The notes beneath the pieces were generated by a model. It made no database searches and had not been told where the DNA came from. It was given only the letters and a program-made list of their open reading frames with translations. A stretch of 64,000 nucleotides of DNA, taken from NCBI RefSeq assembly GCF_032854445.1, contig NC_088307.1:27690547-27754546 (forward strand), given 5' to 3'. The stretch's first letter is position 1. Each line of letters begins with the position of its first letter. The stretch is from Liolophura sinensis. Lineage: Eukaryota > Mollusca > Polyplacophora > Chitonida > Chitonidae. The translations under genes and the position numbers were made by a program. Shown in pieces: positions 12,460 to 25,400 of the stretch.

Positions 12460-13805
12460 GCTAAGGAGTCAGTTCATTGTCAGGGACACGGATATGGGCT
12501 GGTACACATTCAAATGAGATATCAACCCCTTGAAAGTTAAACATAGTACACAAGTGTCGTATTTCTTTGTCCACGTGCAGTTAAACACCGCCTGTAGCGA
12601 GAACAAAGACTCCGTGAAAACAACAACACGGGCAGGTTTAAACTCGAACAGAAATTTCATTGTACATATAATGGCAGTGAGTTCAGCAGTAAACACAAAA
12701 ACGAGATTGGACAGTCTGAAGGATCGGTTATATTTCATTTCAGGGAGGCAAAATGAGGCGCCTACACAATTACTCCCTGGGCATTCAGACGCATCTATGT
12801 ATACATGTAAGTTCTCAGACCCACTAGACTTAATATGATCTTTAATACACAGCGACGGGGGGGGGGGGGGGTCGTCAGCCTTCTCAATTTTGCTATGTAA
12901 GTCATGTGTAAATAGAGGTAGGATACAATTTCCATGGCGGGAAGTCAGGAACAAACGAGGGGTGCATGTTTAAGTCATTACATCGTAAAGATGATGAGAT
13001 CGCTTTGTACCTCAAGCTGAATGACAAGGCATGATTATCTTTACCTTCATATAACTAATCTTAATAGGAAGGTCTGATTGCGCTAGATGCCGAGTTATGT
13101 CCATCAGATGGTAACCTAAATAAGCATTTGAGGGTGCGCAGGCGCCGCCGGAGATACGAAGACCAATCATTACAGAAGGCCTGAATAGTTATAAGTGGTG
13201 TGGATCGCAAACCTCCTGTACACACCCGTAGTGGACTGGATGGAATCGAACTTCTCCTTAAGGGTATTGCACAATGGTCAAACGTAGAACGGATCAGAGA
13301 ACGATCTAACAGAAGCAGACAATCCCTATCCGCCCACCGAGATTTCTCAGAAATAGTCTTTATCAGGTTCAAAACTTTCTGGCACTTAGAGATGACATAC
13401 TCAATATGGTTTGCCCAAGTTAGACGCTTATCAAAGATAACACCGAGGTAACGAAGGGCTTAGATAATTTGACAGGGGAGTTATTGAGCGTTATAACTAC
13501 GGCATTAACAGCTCTACGAATGAAAATAACGGCTTCAGTTTTAGCTGACGAAAATTTATACCCCCAAGACAAATTCCATTTCACAATGTCATCTAACCCC
13601 TGTTGTATATATGGAGTACATAATTTATGACTCCGGGATTGAAACCACATGCCCCTATCATCTGCAAATAACGAGCATTTTAGCTCAGGAGAGATAGCCT
13701 TCGGCATATTATTAATTGGCATATTAAATAAGATGGGAGATAGTACACGATCCAGGGGGACCCCGTTCTCGACAGGGACAAACCGTGAGTAGTCTCTACC
13801 TACCC
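12460..13805 (-). mobile_element. Broken LINE (RT plus RNase H), I/Jockey-like group
   Basis: Reading on the minus strand: PVENGVPLDRVLSPILFN (about 13790-13740), SLFADDRGMWFQSRS with the catalytic ADD (about 13675-13630), LDDIVKWNLSWGYKFSSAKT, RYLGVIFDKRLTWANHIEYV (about 13455-13395) and a thumb-like block SEKSRWADRDCLLLLDRSLI (about 13345). An RNase H-like domain follows: LHVYIDASE near 12800 and VFTAELTAII near 12680. A frameshift sits at about 13450, because the RT frame runs off into a different frame before RYLGV. The order RT then RNase H fits I-group non-LTR retrotransposons. The 5' part (endonuclease) is missing. Confidence 0.72.
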
Positions 13806-13859
13806 GAAACCTTAAGCATGTCTGAACATCAAGTTATTTACGCTATATGATAATATTAA

Positions 13860-14640
13860 CATAAAACATTTACTATCTCGCAGTGTTTGTATCCAAGCAT
13901 CATTGCTAGGAACAATTTATTCATTTAAAACGATTAATTAACATTGTGTATGTAGAGTTGTCAAATCAGGAAGGATCTTTGCTCGGTTTCTCACTGGACA
14001 AAGAATACTCTACACTCCAAAAATAATGTGTTAATTTGAACAGAAACTCTGATTAAAACTATCATAACATAATACTGTGTCACATTCAACGTTGTGTCTT
14101 GTCAGCTTCCATTCATGTTCATTCATGTTCATTTTGACGGGGCCTCCGTGGCTCACGCTAGCGCAGCGTATTGACCCACCATAATGCTGACCGCTGTCGT
14201 AAAGCATTTGTGTTTTATTTAAGAGAACATCCTGCTGCGATAGCATTATAATAATTCAACAAGTACATCGCTCAGACAATCTAACTGATAATTTTTGAGA
14301 GCAAGGACAGTTACTGAGACACCACATAGAGTTATTGCCGAATAAAATAAATACTGGATCGTGATTCCGTATAAACGTTGACGGCCCATGGTCGTGACTC
14401 TAACCAGTTCCATTCGGAGTTCTGTCTAGACTGATTTAACTGAACATTTTTTATTTCACCAAAACTTAACAACATTCTCATGAAACGTGGCAGTTTGTAT
14501 GGAAGGGGAGAATAAAACCACTAGTGGTTTGTTCCAGACCTTTCTGAATTCTATTATTACTATTTAAAGGAACAAAATTGTAGATAAAGGTGAAAGAGAA
14601 ACAAAATATAACAATATACATACGCCTGCATAATAATATT
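13860..14640. other. No recognised gene
   Basis: Contains only the deleted SINE at 14137. Exons 4-6 of A3 would be expected to the left of exon 3 but were not found here. Confidence 0.4.
14137..14205 (+). mobile_element. SINE with internal deletion
   Basis: The head GGGGCCTCCGTGGCTCACGC and TTGACCC join directly to ACCATAATGCTGACCGC of the tail. Confidence 0.6.
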
Positions 14641-14649
14641 AGTGGGCCG

Positions 14650-15560
14650 GTAATACCGATAAACTGACTGGAACGTCATGTCACGGAAAATGCGTGACAC
14701 CCCAAAGAGCCATGCCACGGACAAGGCCTAACTCTCCACAATGTCATGCCACAGACAAGATCTGACGCCCTATAAATGCATGCCACAGACAAGTCCTGAC
14801 GCCCCATAAAGTCATGCCACAGAAAACTACTGACACTCCATAAAGAGACAAGGCTTGACGCCCCAGTAAGTTCATGCCACAGACAGGGTATGACACCCTA
14901 TAAACTCAAACTACAGACGAGGCTTGACGCCATCTAAATTCATGCCACAGACAAACCCTGACGTCTTATTAAGGCCATGCTACGAGCAAAGCCTAACACC
15001 TCATAAAGTCATGCCACAGACAATTCTGACGCCCCATACACTCAACCTAGAGACAAGACCTGACGCCTCATGCCACAGACAAGGCCTGACGCCTCATGCC
15101 ACAGACAAGGTCTGACGCCCCATTAAGGTCATGCCACAGACAAGGCGCGAACCCGAATAAAGTCATGCCGCAGATAAGGCCTGGCGCTCTGTAAAATCAT
15201 GCCACAGACAAGGCCTGACACCCCATAGTCATGTCAGGGACAGGTCGTGTAGAAATCATGTCATGCTCAAGGTCTGACGCCCATTGTCATGCCACAGACA
15301 AGGCCTGACGTGTCATAAAGTCATGCCACAGACAAGGTCTGACGCATCATAAAGTCATACCACAGACAAGGTCTGACGCCCCATTAAGGTCATGCCACAG
15401 ACAAGGCCCGACGCCCCATAAAATCATGCCACATACAAGGCCTGACGGACTATGAAAGTCATGCCACACACAAGGCCCGGCACCCCAAAAAGTCATGCCA
15501 CAGACAAAGCCTGCCGCCCTGTAAAGTCATGCCACAGACAAGGCCCGACGCCCCATAGTC
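14650..15560. repeat. Minisatellite, ~36-bp unit
   Basis: Unit CATAAAGTCATGCCACAGAC followed by AAGGCCTGACGCCC, about 24 imperfect copies. It fills the intron-3 position of the A3 remnant. Confidence 0.8.
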
Positions 15561-15647
15561 ATGGACATGCCCTGGCAGTCTGTAAACTCATCACATGCTG
15601 AAGGCCGGTGCTCTGAAGCATCATTGAGCAAAACTATAAACACTAAC

Positions 15648-16310
15648 CAGTTTGATGTCATGAAGGGCCATGGAGTTCTCCTCACCAATCCTGTGCGCCT
15701 CCGCAGACACCATGATAATCGTCTCCTTTTTGTCATCAGTCAAAGCCGACTTATGTATGTCCACAATTAAAAAAATAATAATGATACATTTTCATTTGTT
15801 ATAATTTTGATGTTTTTTTTTTACTTATTGATTTATTACGATTTTTGTTCCGCCTTTTTAGTTTTTGATTTTCCATTTATTTTTTGCGTTGGGCTTCAAG
15901 GTTAGCAGTAGATATCAAAGTTATAACGATTCAAGCAACAAAGGGGTATTCAAAATACCCACACAGATCATTGTTAGAGCCGTAAGGAAATTGTGTAGGC
16001 TCTAACAACAGTTATGCCTCATGTGACGTCCACTAATCTGTAGAAAGACACAGTACATAGATGGCGACGAGATAACTTTGGAACTTTTTTTCAAAACTTC
16101 ATGTTTACTGCAAAACCCAAATTAACGCCAAAGATAGAAGATTTAAAGTGTCTTGCTAAAAAAAGAAAACAAAAAAATAAATCAATGCACTGAAAGGAAA
16201 ATTGAACTGCTAATAAAATTATTTACTATCGGGCTAGTTCAGTATTTTAGAACATGAAAGCTTACAACGTCATAAGAATTCGACTTTTCTGCCATTTTCG
16301 GTAAAGCCAT
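15648..16310 (-). pseudogene. BRICHOS gene A3 remnant: exon 1 and truncated exon 3
   Basis: Exon 1 (16310-16266) reads MALPKMAEKSNSYDV, close to the start of A1, with donor GTAAGC. A partial exon 3 (15764-15648) reads from VDIHKSAL to MALHDIKL with donor GTTAGTG. The first ten codons of exon 3 and its acceptor are missing, and no exon 2, 4, 5 or 6 is visible. A SINE starts about 15 bp upstream of the ATG and displaces the TATA region seen in A1 and A2. A minisatellite takes the place of intron 3. Confidence 0.7.
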
Positions 16311-16324
16311 ACTCTTAAGTTAGA

Positions 16325-16485
16325 CACCAAGGCGGACTTTGTGAGTTCAAGTCCAGCTCATGCTGGGTTCCTCCGTACGTGGGAAGGTCTTCCAGCAACC
16401 TGCGGATGGTCGTGCGTATAAGTGAAATATTCTTGAGCACGGCGTAAAACACCAATCAAATAAATAAATAAATAAATAGATCCTA
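16325..16485 (+). mobile_element. SINE lacking its head, abutting A3 exon 1
   Basis: GTGAGTTCAAGTCCAGCTCA through ACACCAATCAAATAAATAAA. It occupies the promoter position of A3. Confidence 0.75.
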
Positions 16486-16489
16486 AGTT

Positions 16490-18600
16490 ACAACCACCGT
16501 TTCCAGAAACTATCTAAATGCCTTCCAGCTTGGGGATTGGAGCGTCTATCAGCTGTGCTTCTGGAACATGCAGACACGACTATACAGTGCTACTGGCACC
16601 ATCAGCGTTTATGTAAATCCAAATTATTAGCACCATTATTTCTCCTTTTTTTAAAATCAATCAATGAAAAAAATCGAAGAGGAAGAATATTCTGTTTAGT
16701 CAAGCAATAACCAATGATATCACTTTTAACTCTACATAGAACGGCCCACGTGCGTGTAGAAGAAAACAACATAAGTTCGCCAATGTACACAATACAGTAG
16801 AATTGAATGGGATAAGAATCTATTTACAGTACAATTATTTCATCGTTTGTTCACCTACCAGTGAAAACAATGTCAACAGGAAGAGGTTTCTGACTGGTTT
16901 AGGAACAACGAATTATATCACTTTGTGCAGACGTGCGGACGAAAATAACATCAGTTCTCTCAAGTGCAAAATACAGCAGAATAGAATGGTTTCGGTGGGG
17001 GGGGGGGGGGAGAACTGACAAAGATGTTATTTAAAGTGAAGGTGAATGTAATGATATTCAGGGTCATCTGCACGTCAACGAAAGAATTTTGCGTTTGAAA
17101 AAGAGACAGGATATGCCTGAAATATATGCAGGCCATAATCTTTCTCCGCAATAAGAGCCATTAGCGGTATACACTCTTGCTGTGACCCCCGTCTACCCCA
17201 TCTGCACCCGCAGAGTTTTACACATATAAAATGCCACGTACACCACCTGCCATGAGTCAAACTTACCCTGTATATAGGTCAAATGAATAAAGCTATGGTT
17301 GTCTTCCAAAGCACTGTCTGTCATATGAAAGATGCAGTCTCTACTTGATAAAATGTGTATTCACACAGAGGACTGGCAACATCATTACTCATATATTTTT
17401 CAAACAGACCTAAAACTCCGGTGCTACATTTGTGTAACTCTCATAATACAAAATGAGACGTTCCAATTTGATAGTCCCAAGACCGATTTCCAAAACAACG
17501 TAAGATACCAGTTCCCAAAGAAACATGTAAGAAATAAAACACAAACAGTAAATAGAGCTGGTAACATGTAAGAGGAGAAGCAGTGTGCAGTTTTCTATGA
17601 TGCATAGAAGACAGTCGATATTCTAGACGTTACAGCTAGTTCAAATTTCAAACACGAATATAGTCCTAAATCTCCTTAAATGCACTTCAGTAAATTGAAC
17701 ACTTTGTTAGACGTGTGTTCAATTCCATTTTGTAGTATTTTCTACCCACGAGCCCAGATGAACAAAATCCTTTTAATCTGCGAGAGCTAGCCTCAGTAAA
17801 TGTAAATGAAAGAATCGCAGATTCGACCTAATGCTGCTTGCTTGGTGTGGACTACTCTGTATACAAAGTAAGTAATATCATTGGTCATTGCTAATCCAAT
17901 CAGAATCTTCTTCCCTGTTGATACTATTTCCTTTGATTGGTGAAATAGCCATGAAACAAGACAATGAGTCGATGCTAAAGCACAGCTGCAAGTAAGACAT
18001 ACCATATTAAGATCTGCCATGCAACATGATGGTATTCGGGTTTCGATAAAACTACCAGCAGCATACCCATATTTTTGAAATATTTCAGGCCATGGGTACC
18101 AATCGAAGAAAAGATATTCATTTGTTACACTTCAGCATATTTAATCCACTACTTCGGCAGCGATCTGCGTCATATGGTGAGAGAGAATACATGATCATCC
18201 GTATGTAGGTTTCCAAGAACATATATAATTTGGAGGATGGAAAACAATCCAATAGACGCATAAGTGGTTTTGACATAAAACCTTACATATGCCCCAAGAA
18301 ACATTTTTCAGAAAATATGCATAGCTTATCTTTGTTTTCAGATCGTCACTCACGGTTTATAACATGTGCATGTAACTGTCTTAATGAAGTCGTGGAACGG
18401 CGAGTTAACTAGGGCCACTTTGACGTCACGACGTTTATAAGTCCATGGGAAATCAGTCATGACGAGTTCAGCCCATTATACACTGACCAAATTTGAGCGG
18501 CTTATTTCTAGTCACAAATAAATTTCAAACTGCATGGATCGCATATAAACAATAAAAACGTAAAACAGTTCTTAACATATAGTATCTCTGATATTAACTA
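16490..18600. other. No convincing gene
   Basis: Only short open frames and a poly-G run near 16996. A possible short exon at 17324-17267 (minus) is discussed under rejected items. Confidence 0.35.
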
Positions 18601-18605
18601 TCACT

Positions 18606-18865
18606 TACGGATCTCCGTGGCTCAGTTGGTTAGCTCAGCGTAATGACCCTGGAGCCTCTCACCAATGCGGCCGCTGTCAGTTTAAGTCCAGCATGTGCAG
18701 ACTTCCTCTCTGGCCGTACGTGGAAAGTCTGCAAGTAACCTGAGGAAGGTCGTGGGCTTCCCCGGGCTCTGCCCGTTTTGCTCCCACAATAACGCTAGCC
18801 GCCGTCGTATTAGTGAAATATTCTTGACCACGGCGTAAAACACCAGTCAAACAAATGAATACATA
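18606..18865 (+). mobile_element. tRNA-derived SINE, near full length (reference copy)
   Basis: The tRNA-like head CTCCGTGGCTCAGTTGGTTA carries an A-box-like word, and a B-box-like word lies near 18680 (GTTTAAGTCC; GTTCAAGTCC in other copies). A conserved body (GGCCGTACGTGG, CTCTGCCCG, AATAATGCT-like) ends in GTGAAATATTCTTGAGTACG-like sequence and AAACACCAGTCAAACAAATG. About 250 bp. All other SINE entries refer to this family. Confidence 0.85.
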
Positions 18866-19029
18866 AACTTTCATTTACCGGTCAAAAACCTTTGCATTTC
18901 ACCTTTACGGCACTGTTGACCACTAGCAGTATATACTTAATGCTGTAACCCAATCAAGTGTGTTACCATAGATGACGCTTTAATCTAGTACACAGCGCTG
19001 TCTTGCATTCGATAAAGTGCATGGCACTG

Positions 19030-21530
19030 CATGCTGGGGCCATGACCATTGTGCATATGTTATCAATACCTTGATGATTGTGTGTCAGTATTTATATTGC
19101 TGGGTGATTGTGTGTTAGTATGTTAGTATTGATTTTGCTGGATGATTGTGTGTCAGTATGTTTGTATTAATATTGCTGCCGTTAATTGTGTGTCAGTATG
19201 TTGGTATTTATATTGCTGGGTGATTGTGTGTTAGTATGTTGGTATTGATATTGCTGCTGTTGATTGTGTGTTAGTATGTTGGTATTGATACTGCTGATTG
19301 ATTGTGTGTCAGTGTGCTGGTATTGATTTTGCTGCTGTTGATTGTCTGTTAGTATGTTGGTATTATATTGTTGATTGATTGTGTGTTAGTATGTTGGTAT
19401 TATATTGTTGACTGATTGTGTGTTAGTATGTTGGTATTGATATTGCTGCTGTTGATTGTGTGTTAGTATGTTGGTATTTCTATTGCTGGATGATTGTGTC
19501 AGTATGTTGGTATTTATATTGCTGATTGATTGTGTGTCAGGGTGCTGGTATTTCTATTGCTGGATGATTGTGTGTTAGCATTTTGTACTTATATTGCTGG
19601 ATGATTGTGTGTCAATGTGATGGTATTTATATTGCTGGATGATTATGTGTCAATATCTTGGTATTTATATTGCTGGATGATTGTGTGTCAGCTTGCTGGT
19701 ATTTTTTTTTTTGCTGGATGACTGTGTGTTAGTATGTTGGTATTTCTATTGCTGGATGATTGTGTTCTAGCTTGTACGTATTTATATTGCTGGTTGTTTG
19801 TGTGTTAGTATGTTGGTATTTATATTGCTGGATAATTTTGTGTGAGTATTTTGATATTGATATTGCTGGATGATTGTGTGTCAGTACTTTGGTATTTCCA
19901 TTGTTGGATACTTGTGTGTTAGTATGTTGGTATTTCTATTGCTGGATGATTGTGTTCTAGCTTGTATGTATTTATATTGCTGGTTGTTTGTGTGTTAGTA
20001 TGTTGGTATTTATATTGCTTGATAATTGTGTGTGAGTAGTTTGGTATTGATATTGCTGGATGATTGTGTGTCAGCATTTTGGTATTTCTATTGTTGGATA
20101 ATTGTGTTCTAGTATGGTTGGTATTTATATTGCTGGATGATTGTGTGTTAGTATGTGGGTATTTATATTGCTGGATGATTGTGTGTTAGTATGTTGGTAT
20201 TTATATGGCTGAATGATTGTGTGTCAGTGTGTTCGTTTTTATATTGCTGGACGATTGTGTGTCAGCTTGCTGGCATTTTTATGGCTGCCGATGAGTGTGT
20301 GTTAACTTGTAGGCATTTATATTGCTGGATGATTGTGTGTTAGTATGTTGGTATTTATATTGCTTTATAATTGTGTGTCAGTAGTTTGGTATTTATATTG
20401 TTGGATGATTGTGTGTCAGAATGTTGGTATTGATATTGCTGGATGATTGTGTGTCAGTATGTTGGTATTGATATTGTTGGATGATTGTGTGTTAGTATGT
20501 TGGTGTTGATATTGTTGGATGATTGTATGTCAGTATAGTGGTATTGATATTGCTGGATGATTGTGTGTCAGTATAGTGGTATTGATATTGTTGGATGATT
20601 GTGTGTTAGTATGTTGGTGTTGATATTGTTGGATGATTGTGTGTCAGTATGTTGGTATTGATATTGTTGGATGATTGTGTGTCAGTATGTTGGTGTTGAT
20701 ATTGGTGGATGATTGTGTGTCAGTATGTTGGTGTTGATATTGGTGGATGATTGTGTGTTAGTATGTTGGTATTTATATTGCTTTATAATTGTGTGTCAGT
20801 AGTTTGGTATTTATATTGTTGGATGATTGTGTGTTAGTATGTTGGTATTTATATTGCTTTATAATTGTGTGTCAGTAGTTTGGTATTTATATTGTTGGAT
20901 GATTGTGTGTCAGAATGTTGGTATTGATATTGCTGGATGATTGTGTGTCAGTATGTTGGTATTGATATTGTTGGATGATTGTGTGTTAGTATGTTGGTGT
21001 TGATATTGTTGGATGATTGTATGTCAGTATAGTGGTATTGATATTGCTGGATGATTGTGTGTCAGTATAGTGGTATTGATATTGTTGGATGATTGTGTGT
21101 TAGTATGTTGGTGTTGATATTGTTGGATGATTGTGTGTCAGTATGTTGGTATTGATATTGTTGGATGATTGTGTGTTAGTTTGTGGGTATTTATAGTGCT
21201 GGATGATTGTGTGTCAGTATGTTGGTATTGATATTGTTGGATGATTGTGTGTCAGTATGTTGGTGTTGATATTGGTGGATGATTGTGTGTTAGTATGTTG
21301 GTATTTATATTGCTTTATAATTGTGTGTCAGTAGTTTGGTATTTATATTGTTGGATGATTGTGTGTCAGAATGTTGGTATTGATATTGCTGGATGATTGT
21401 GTGTCAGTATGTTGGTATTGATATTGTTGGATGATTGTGTGTTAGTATGTTGGTGTTGATATTGTTGGATGATTGTGTGTCAGAATGTTGGTATTGATAT
21501 TGTTGGATGATTGTGTGTCAGTATGCACAT
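19030..21530. repeat. Minisatellite, 38-bp unit, ~65 copies
   Basis: Unit GATATTGCTGGATGATTGTG followed by TGTCAGTATGTTGGTATT. Sequence variants (TTTATAATTG, AGTAGTTTGG, AGTATAGTGG) recur in blocks at 20340, 20760, 20840 and 21300, showing higher-order duplication. The array ends about 940 bp upstream of the gene P start codon. Confidence 0.85.
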
Positions 21531-21752
21531 GTATGTATTTATTCTGCAGCCCGATCAAGTACACTGACTGACCTGGCCGAAATTATGGCAAAACTATAAG
21601 CTGTCGAAAAATTAAACCCACTGCGTTGATCACCGTTAACCGCTTTGAAAGATTAGCTTTTTCCAACATATATTGTGATATAAACGGTCGCACAAAACAT
21701 GGTGGCTGCCTTGAAAACTCATCTCAAGACATAACGCGTATTAATTTTTTTA

Positions 21753-21950
21753 CTAATACGACGACGGCCAGCATTATGGTGGGGGGAACCAGGCAGAGCT
21801 TTAGGAAAAGCCTCGACCACCGACAGCTGCTTACAGCCTTTCTCATGGAGGACCAGAGATGAAAGCGGTAAGAGTTGGTCTTGAACTTATAGCCGTAGCA
21901 GTGGTGAGAGGCTCCTGGGTCATTACGCCGCGGAGGCAGGCCAAATATCT
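21753..21950 (-). mobile_element. SINE, tail-truncated
   Basis: CGACGGCCAGCATTATGGTG through GAGAGGCTCCTGGGTCATTA. Confidence 0.75.
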
Positions 21951-22468
21951 CGGTCACGGCTAGTATAAGTCATTCAAATGAGTGTAGTGTGGTACTAGCG
22001 GGTCACCATACAGACCTAAAGATAAAATGTTTTTTAAATTAATCTTGAATAAAATCTTGACGGAAAAGCAGAGGGAGAGGGAATAGAGGATGTAGGAGGC
22101 AGAGACAGCGGGTGAGGGTGGGGGGTGGGGGGGGGGGGGGGGAAACAGAGGTAGGAGGGACAGCGCGGGAGGGGGAGACAGCATGGGAGGGGATAGGGAG
22201 GAAGTATAGGAAGGGAGGAGGGCATCGCTCATGTATAGGCAGGAGAAAAACCTGTATTGCTATTGAGTTTGTTACCGTGGTTGAATGCACATTTGTGCGT
22301 GACATAACTCCACCTCCGCAATAAATCAGATCCTTTTGTGGCAGAAAAGTTTAAAAGCCCTTGAAATGCGCTCGAAAGCCATTCTTGGCGTGCATCATCC
22401 GTTTTTAGGGCTTGGAAAACTCCAAATTTATAAATTCACTCACTCACTTTTGACTACCATTCAAGGCC

Positions 22469-25400
22469 ATGACTGGATTCCCGCAGGCAGAAAAATCGAC
22501 TGAGCTGAAAACTGAAGAGGACAAATCTGAGGTAAGACTGACTATATACTTTTTGAGTTCTGCTGTACTTTGTGCAAAACGTTGTTTTGGGAATTAGCCT
22601 TTGGGAATTATTGAACTGAGTTGTCCATCTTGCTTGACCGTTGGTATACGAATGTCTGTTTCAACGCCTAGATTCAGCTAAAGAAACTTTCTTGTGGAAT
22701 TCAGAACAACAGGCTTCATTTTTGAAGTGGATCCCAGTGGATGTTTTCCATACTTTCGTTTAAAATATCAAAGAAAAAATCTGTAACGCTCATCAACAGA
22801 ATAAAAAGCAAATAATCATTTTCTAATCACTGCTATTTTTCTATGCCATTTAGAATGGTGTCACATCACCTAGGATCTCTCCTGTTTAAGTATAATGGGT
22901 ACTGAACAATATAGTGTGATTCTGAAATTAGGTCCACGTGATATCCACGGTCTACGCATTTGACATAGAAAAATGGAAATAAAACGCGAGATACCCCACT
23001 CAAGAGATTTAGTTCCGTTCTATTTTCAAACGACCGATGCATGGGTTTGGCAGCTCAGCAAGGCGAACTTTGTAAGCACAGTCTTCTTTTAGCGACGGAA
23101 ATCCGTCCTGCAACAAGGAGGCACACTGCATACTCTTTAAGGGCTCCTTCGTCGTCATTTGACTGAAAAATTGCTAAGTACCACGTTAAACCCCAAGCAC
23201 TCACTCACTCACTATTTCAACGGCCCCTTTCGTCTTTGTCTGTGCCTGCTTGGCTGTCAGCATCAGCTGGCTGTAGACATCAGCGAGTGCGCCAAACACA
23301 ACAGGGTTTTCTCATTTGGAACAAATTCTCCCCTGTTGGTGTTGGGAAGGCATATCAATCTGATTCAACATAACCTTTTGCACAACACGTCTGTGGCTTA
23401 CATCTTTTTTTTCTGCATATGTGACAGGCGTCATGTTCAATTTAAAGTAGGTAAAAAATCAAATATATTTTAAATACATATATGTCAAATATATCCTACG
23501 GCATGATCTGATCACATCACTAAGTTTCCCGTTCCGCAGAAACCACTGCACTCATTCTGACATACAATATTTGCATTTACACTATCTTCGATATATTGCC
23601 AAAAACTACAGATGGTACACCTTGCTTGTATTTATATGTGCAAAAACGTCAACAGTTTCCTGTTCAGCCGATATTACGACAGGACGGACTGTCTTTTTTT
23701 TTCAAGTTTGACATATTTTCTATTAATTCTACATAAAGATTGTCTTAGATTAAGATTATTTGAGTGCTCTGATTGAATTTAGTTTTCTGCGCCTTACCCT
23801 CACTAATGAAAGACGTCGACTGCTTTTCTTACAATTTACATGTTTATAAATGCGTCCTTATTTTATATAATTTGTATTTTAGCTTTCGTCCTGCGATAAT
23901 TCACCAAGCCCATCCATTATGACTGATGGATTGTGCACCATTTCACCTCCAAGATGTCGGTATCAAAACTTGGTCGAATTTGCATGCGGATATAATATAC
24001 ACTGCACACAAAATACGTTGTGGTTTGGGTAGATATATAAGTGAAACCAAAGTGGTGCACATTGGCAGGTATTTTTATGAAGATTGTTGAAGAATTCTCA
24101 TAAATCTTGATGAACGTTTGTATGGACATATAGGAGTCTAGCTTAAATTATAAACACAAAGCTCCCTTGACCGTTCAGTGACGAGTTATTTTTTCTCTTT
24201 TATCATAGTCAGTCCATTGATGTCCAAAGATAGTCCAGAACATTACAACATTCAATCATCCAAAAAGTGCATGCCACGTGGTCACGTAGAGCAAATCTTA
24301 GAAAACATTCGCACGGTCTTCACAGTTGCCTTTGAACTACACATAAGTTTTACATGATTAAATCTTATTGACAGACCGAAATGGAGAGGCAGAAGAACAG
24401 AAGTAACAAACGTGCGATTCTAGCAGCTGGTGGAGCGAGTTTGCTGACAGCATTCGTTGTAATAGCCGTGGTTATCTCCCTTTACTACGGCACTTACATA
24501 TGTCAAGCCAGGAACACACCTAAAACCGAGGTAAGAGACTCTCTGTTGGGATAAATATTTTCAAAACAAAAAAGTAACACACTTTTGCCTGTCTCAATAT
24601 CAATTACGTTTCGAGCTAATTTAGTCAACGGCTACATCCCGGATTCACTCGCCTCTAATCTTGGCTTCAGGGGCTTTCACTTAGGAGACCTTTCACCAGC
24701 CGAGATTTGTTTTACCAATCCTGACACAGATACCAAACTGTTTTAATAAAACGTACGTAGTATGTGTTTTACAAATCATTCAAGTACTAGGGCAAAAAAG
24801 ACATTCGCTTTTAAATTCAGTGCAATGCCCGAGGTTACGGGGCTAAACGTGTTATTTCAGACAGCAGTAGCTAGAGATAATCACAAACTTTTGATCCAGA
24901 AGCCTGTCGGACAGTCCAAGTCGAAAGGTTACAGTAATTTATTGGATAACGCTTTCAGCAAAGGTCGATATTTTTTTGACAATTAAGGACCGATATTATC
25001 ACCTCGATGTCTGGAGAATGTCTCCTGTCTAACGGCAAACGAGCTTTTATAAGTTACACCAGCGAAATGCATGGAACTGGGTCAAAGACTTGCCTCCGAA
25101 TTGAAGAGTGAAGATCATTTCAGCCTAGAAATCGCCGACCTTTACACTTATGAAATTGATTCCAGGTATTCGTTTGCTAAAATATTTTATTTAGATGATG
25201 ACTACAGCAGAAACTAAAACCGATTACAGACTTCTTAAAGAACAGCAGAATCAAAGGCATGGTTCCAGTTCCAGTTATTCACCTATATGTTTTAAAACAT
25301 TTTTTTCTATTATAGCAATTGTCTTGGATTCATTTACTTTCAGAAATTCTTCTTGATTATTTCGGAGTCCCAATCCACGGGAAAGGTCGAGGTGAAGGAC

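Noticed and set aside
12530-12838. 102-residue plus-strand open frame
   Set aside because: It is antisense to the RNase H part of the LINE, which has clear motifs on the minus strand.
14650-15560. CRISPR-like array of short repeats
   Set aside because: Units are contiguous and imperfect without unique spacers, in a eukaryotic setting. It is a minisatellite.
17267-17324. Possible first exon on the minus strand (MTDSALEDNHSF... with donor GTAAGT)
   Set aside because: The start and donor look reasonable, but the exit phase is 1 rather than 0, no anchor or BRICHOS exon follows, and no promoter match to A or B types is seen.
21960-22324. Proline- or glycine-rich open frames
   Set aside because: They translate a G-rich, low-complexity run on both strands.
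23159-23473. 104-residue plus-strand open frame
   Set aside because: It lies inside intron 1 of gene P and shows no recognisable domain.
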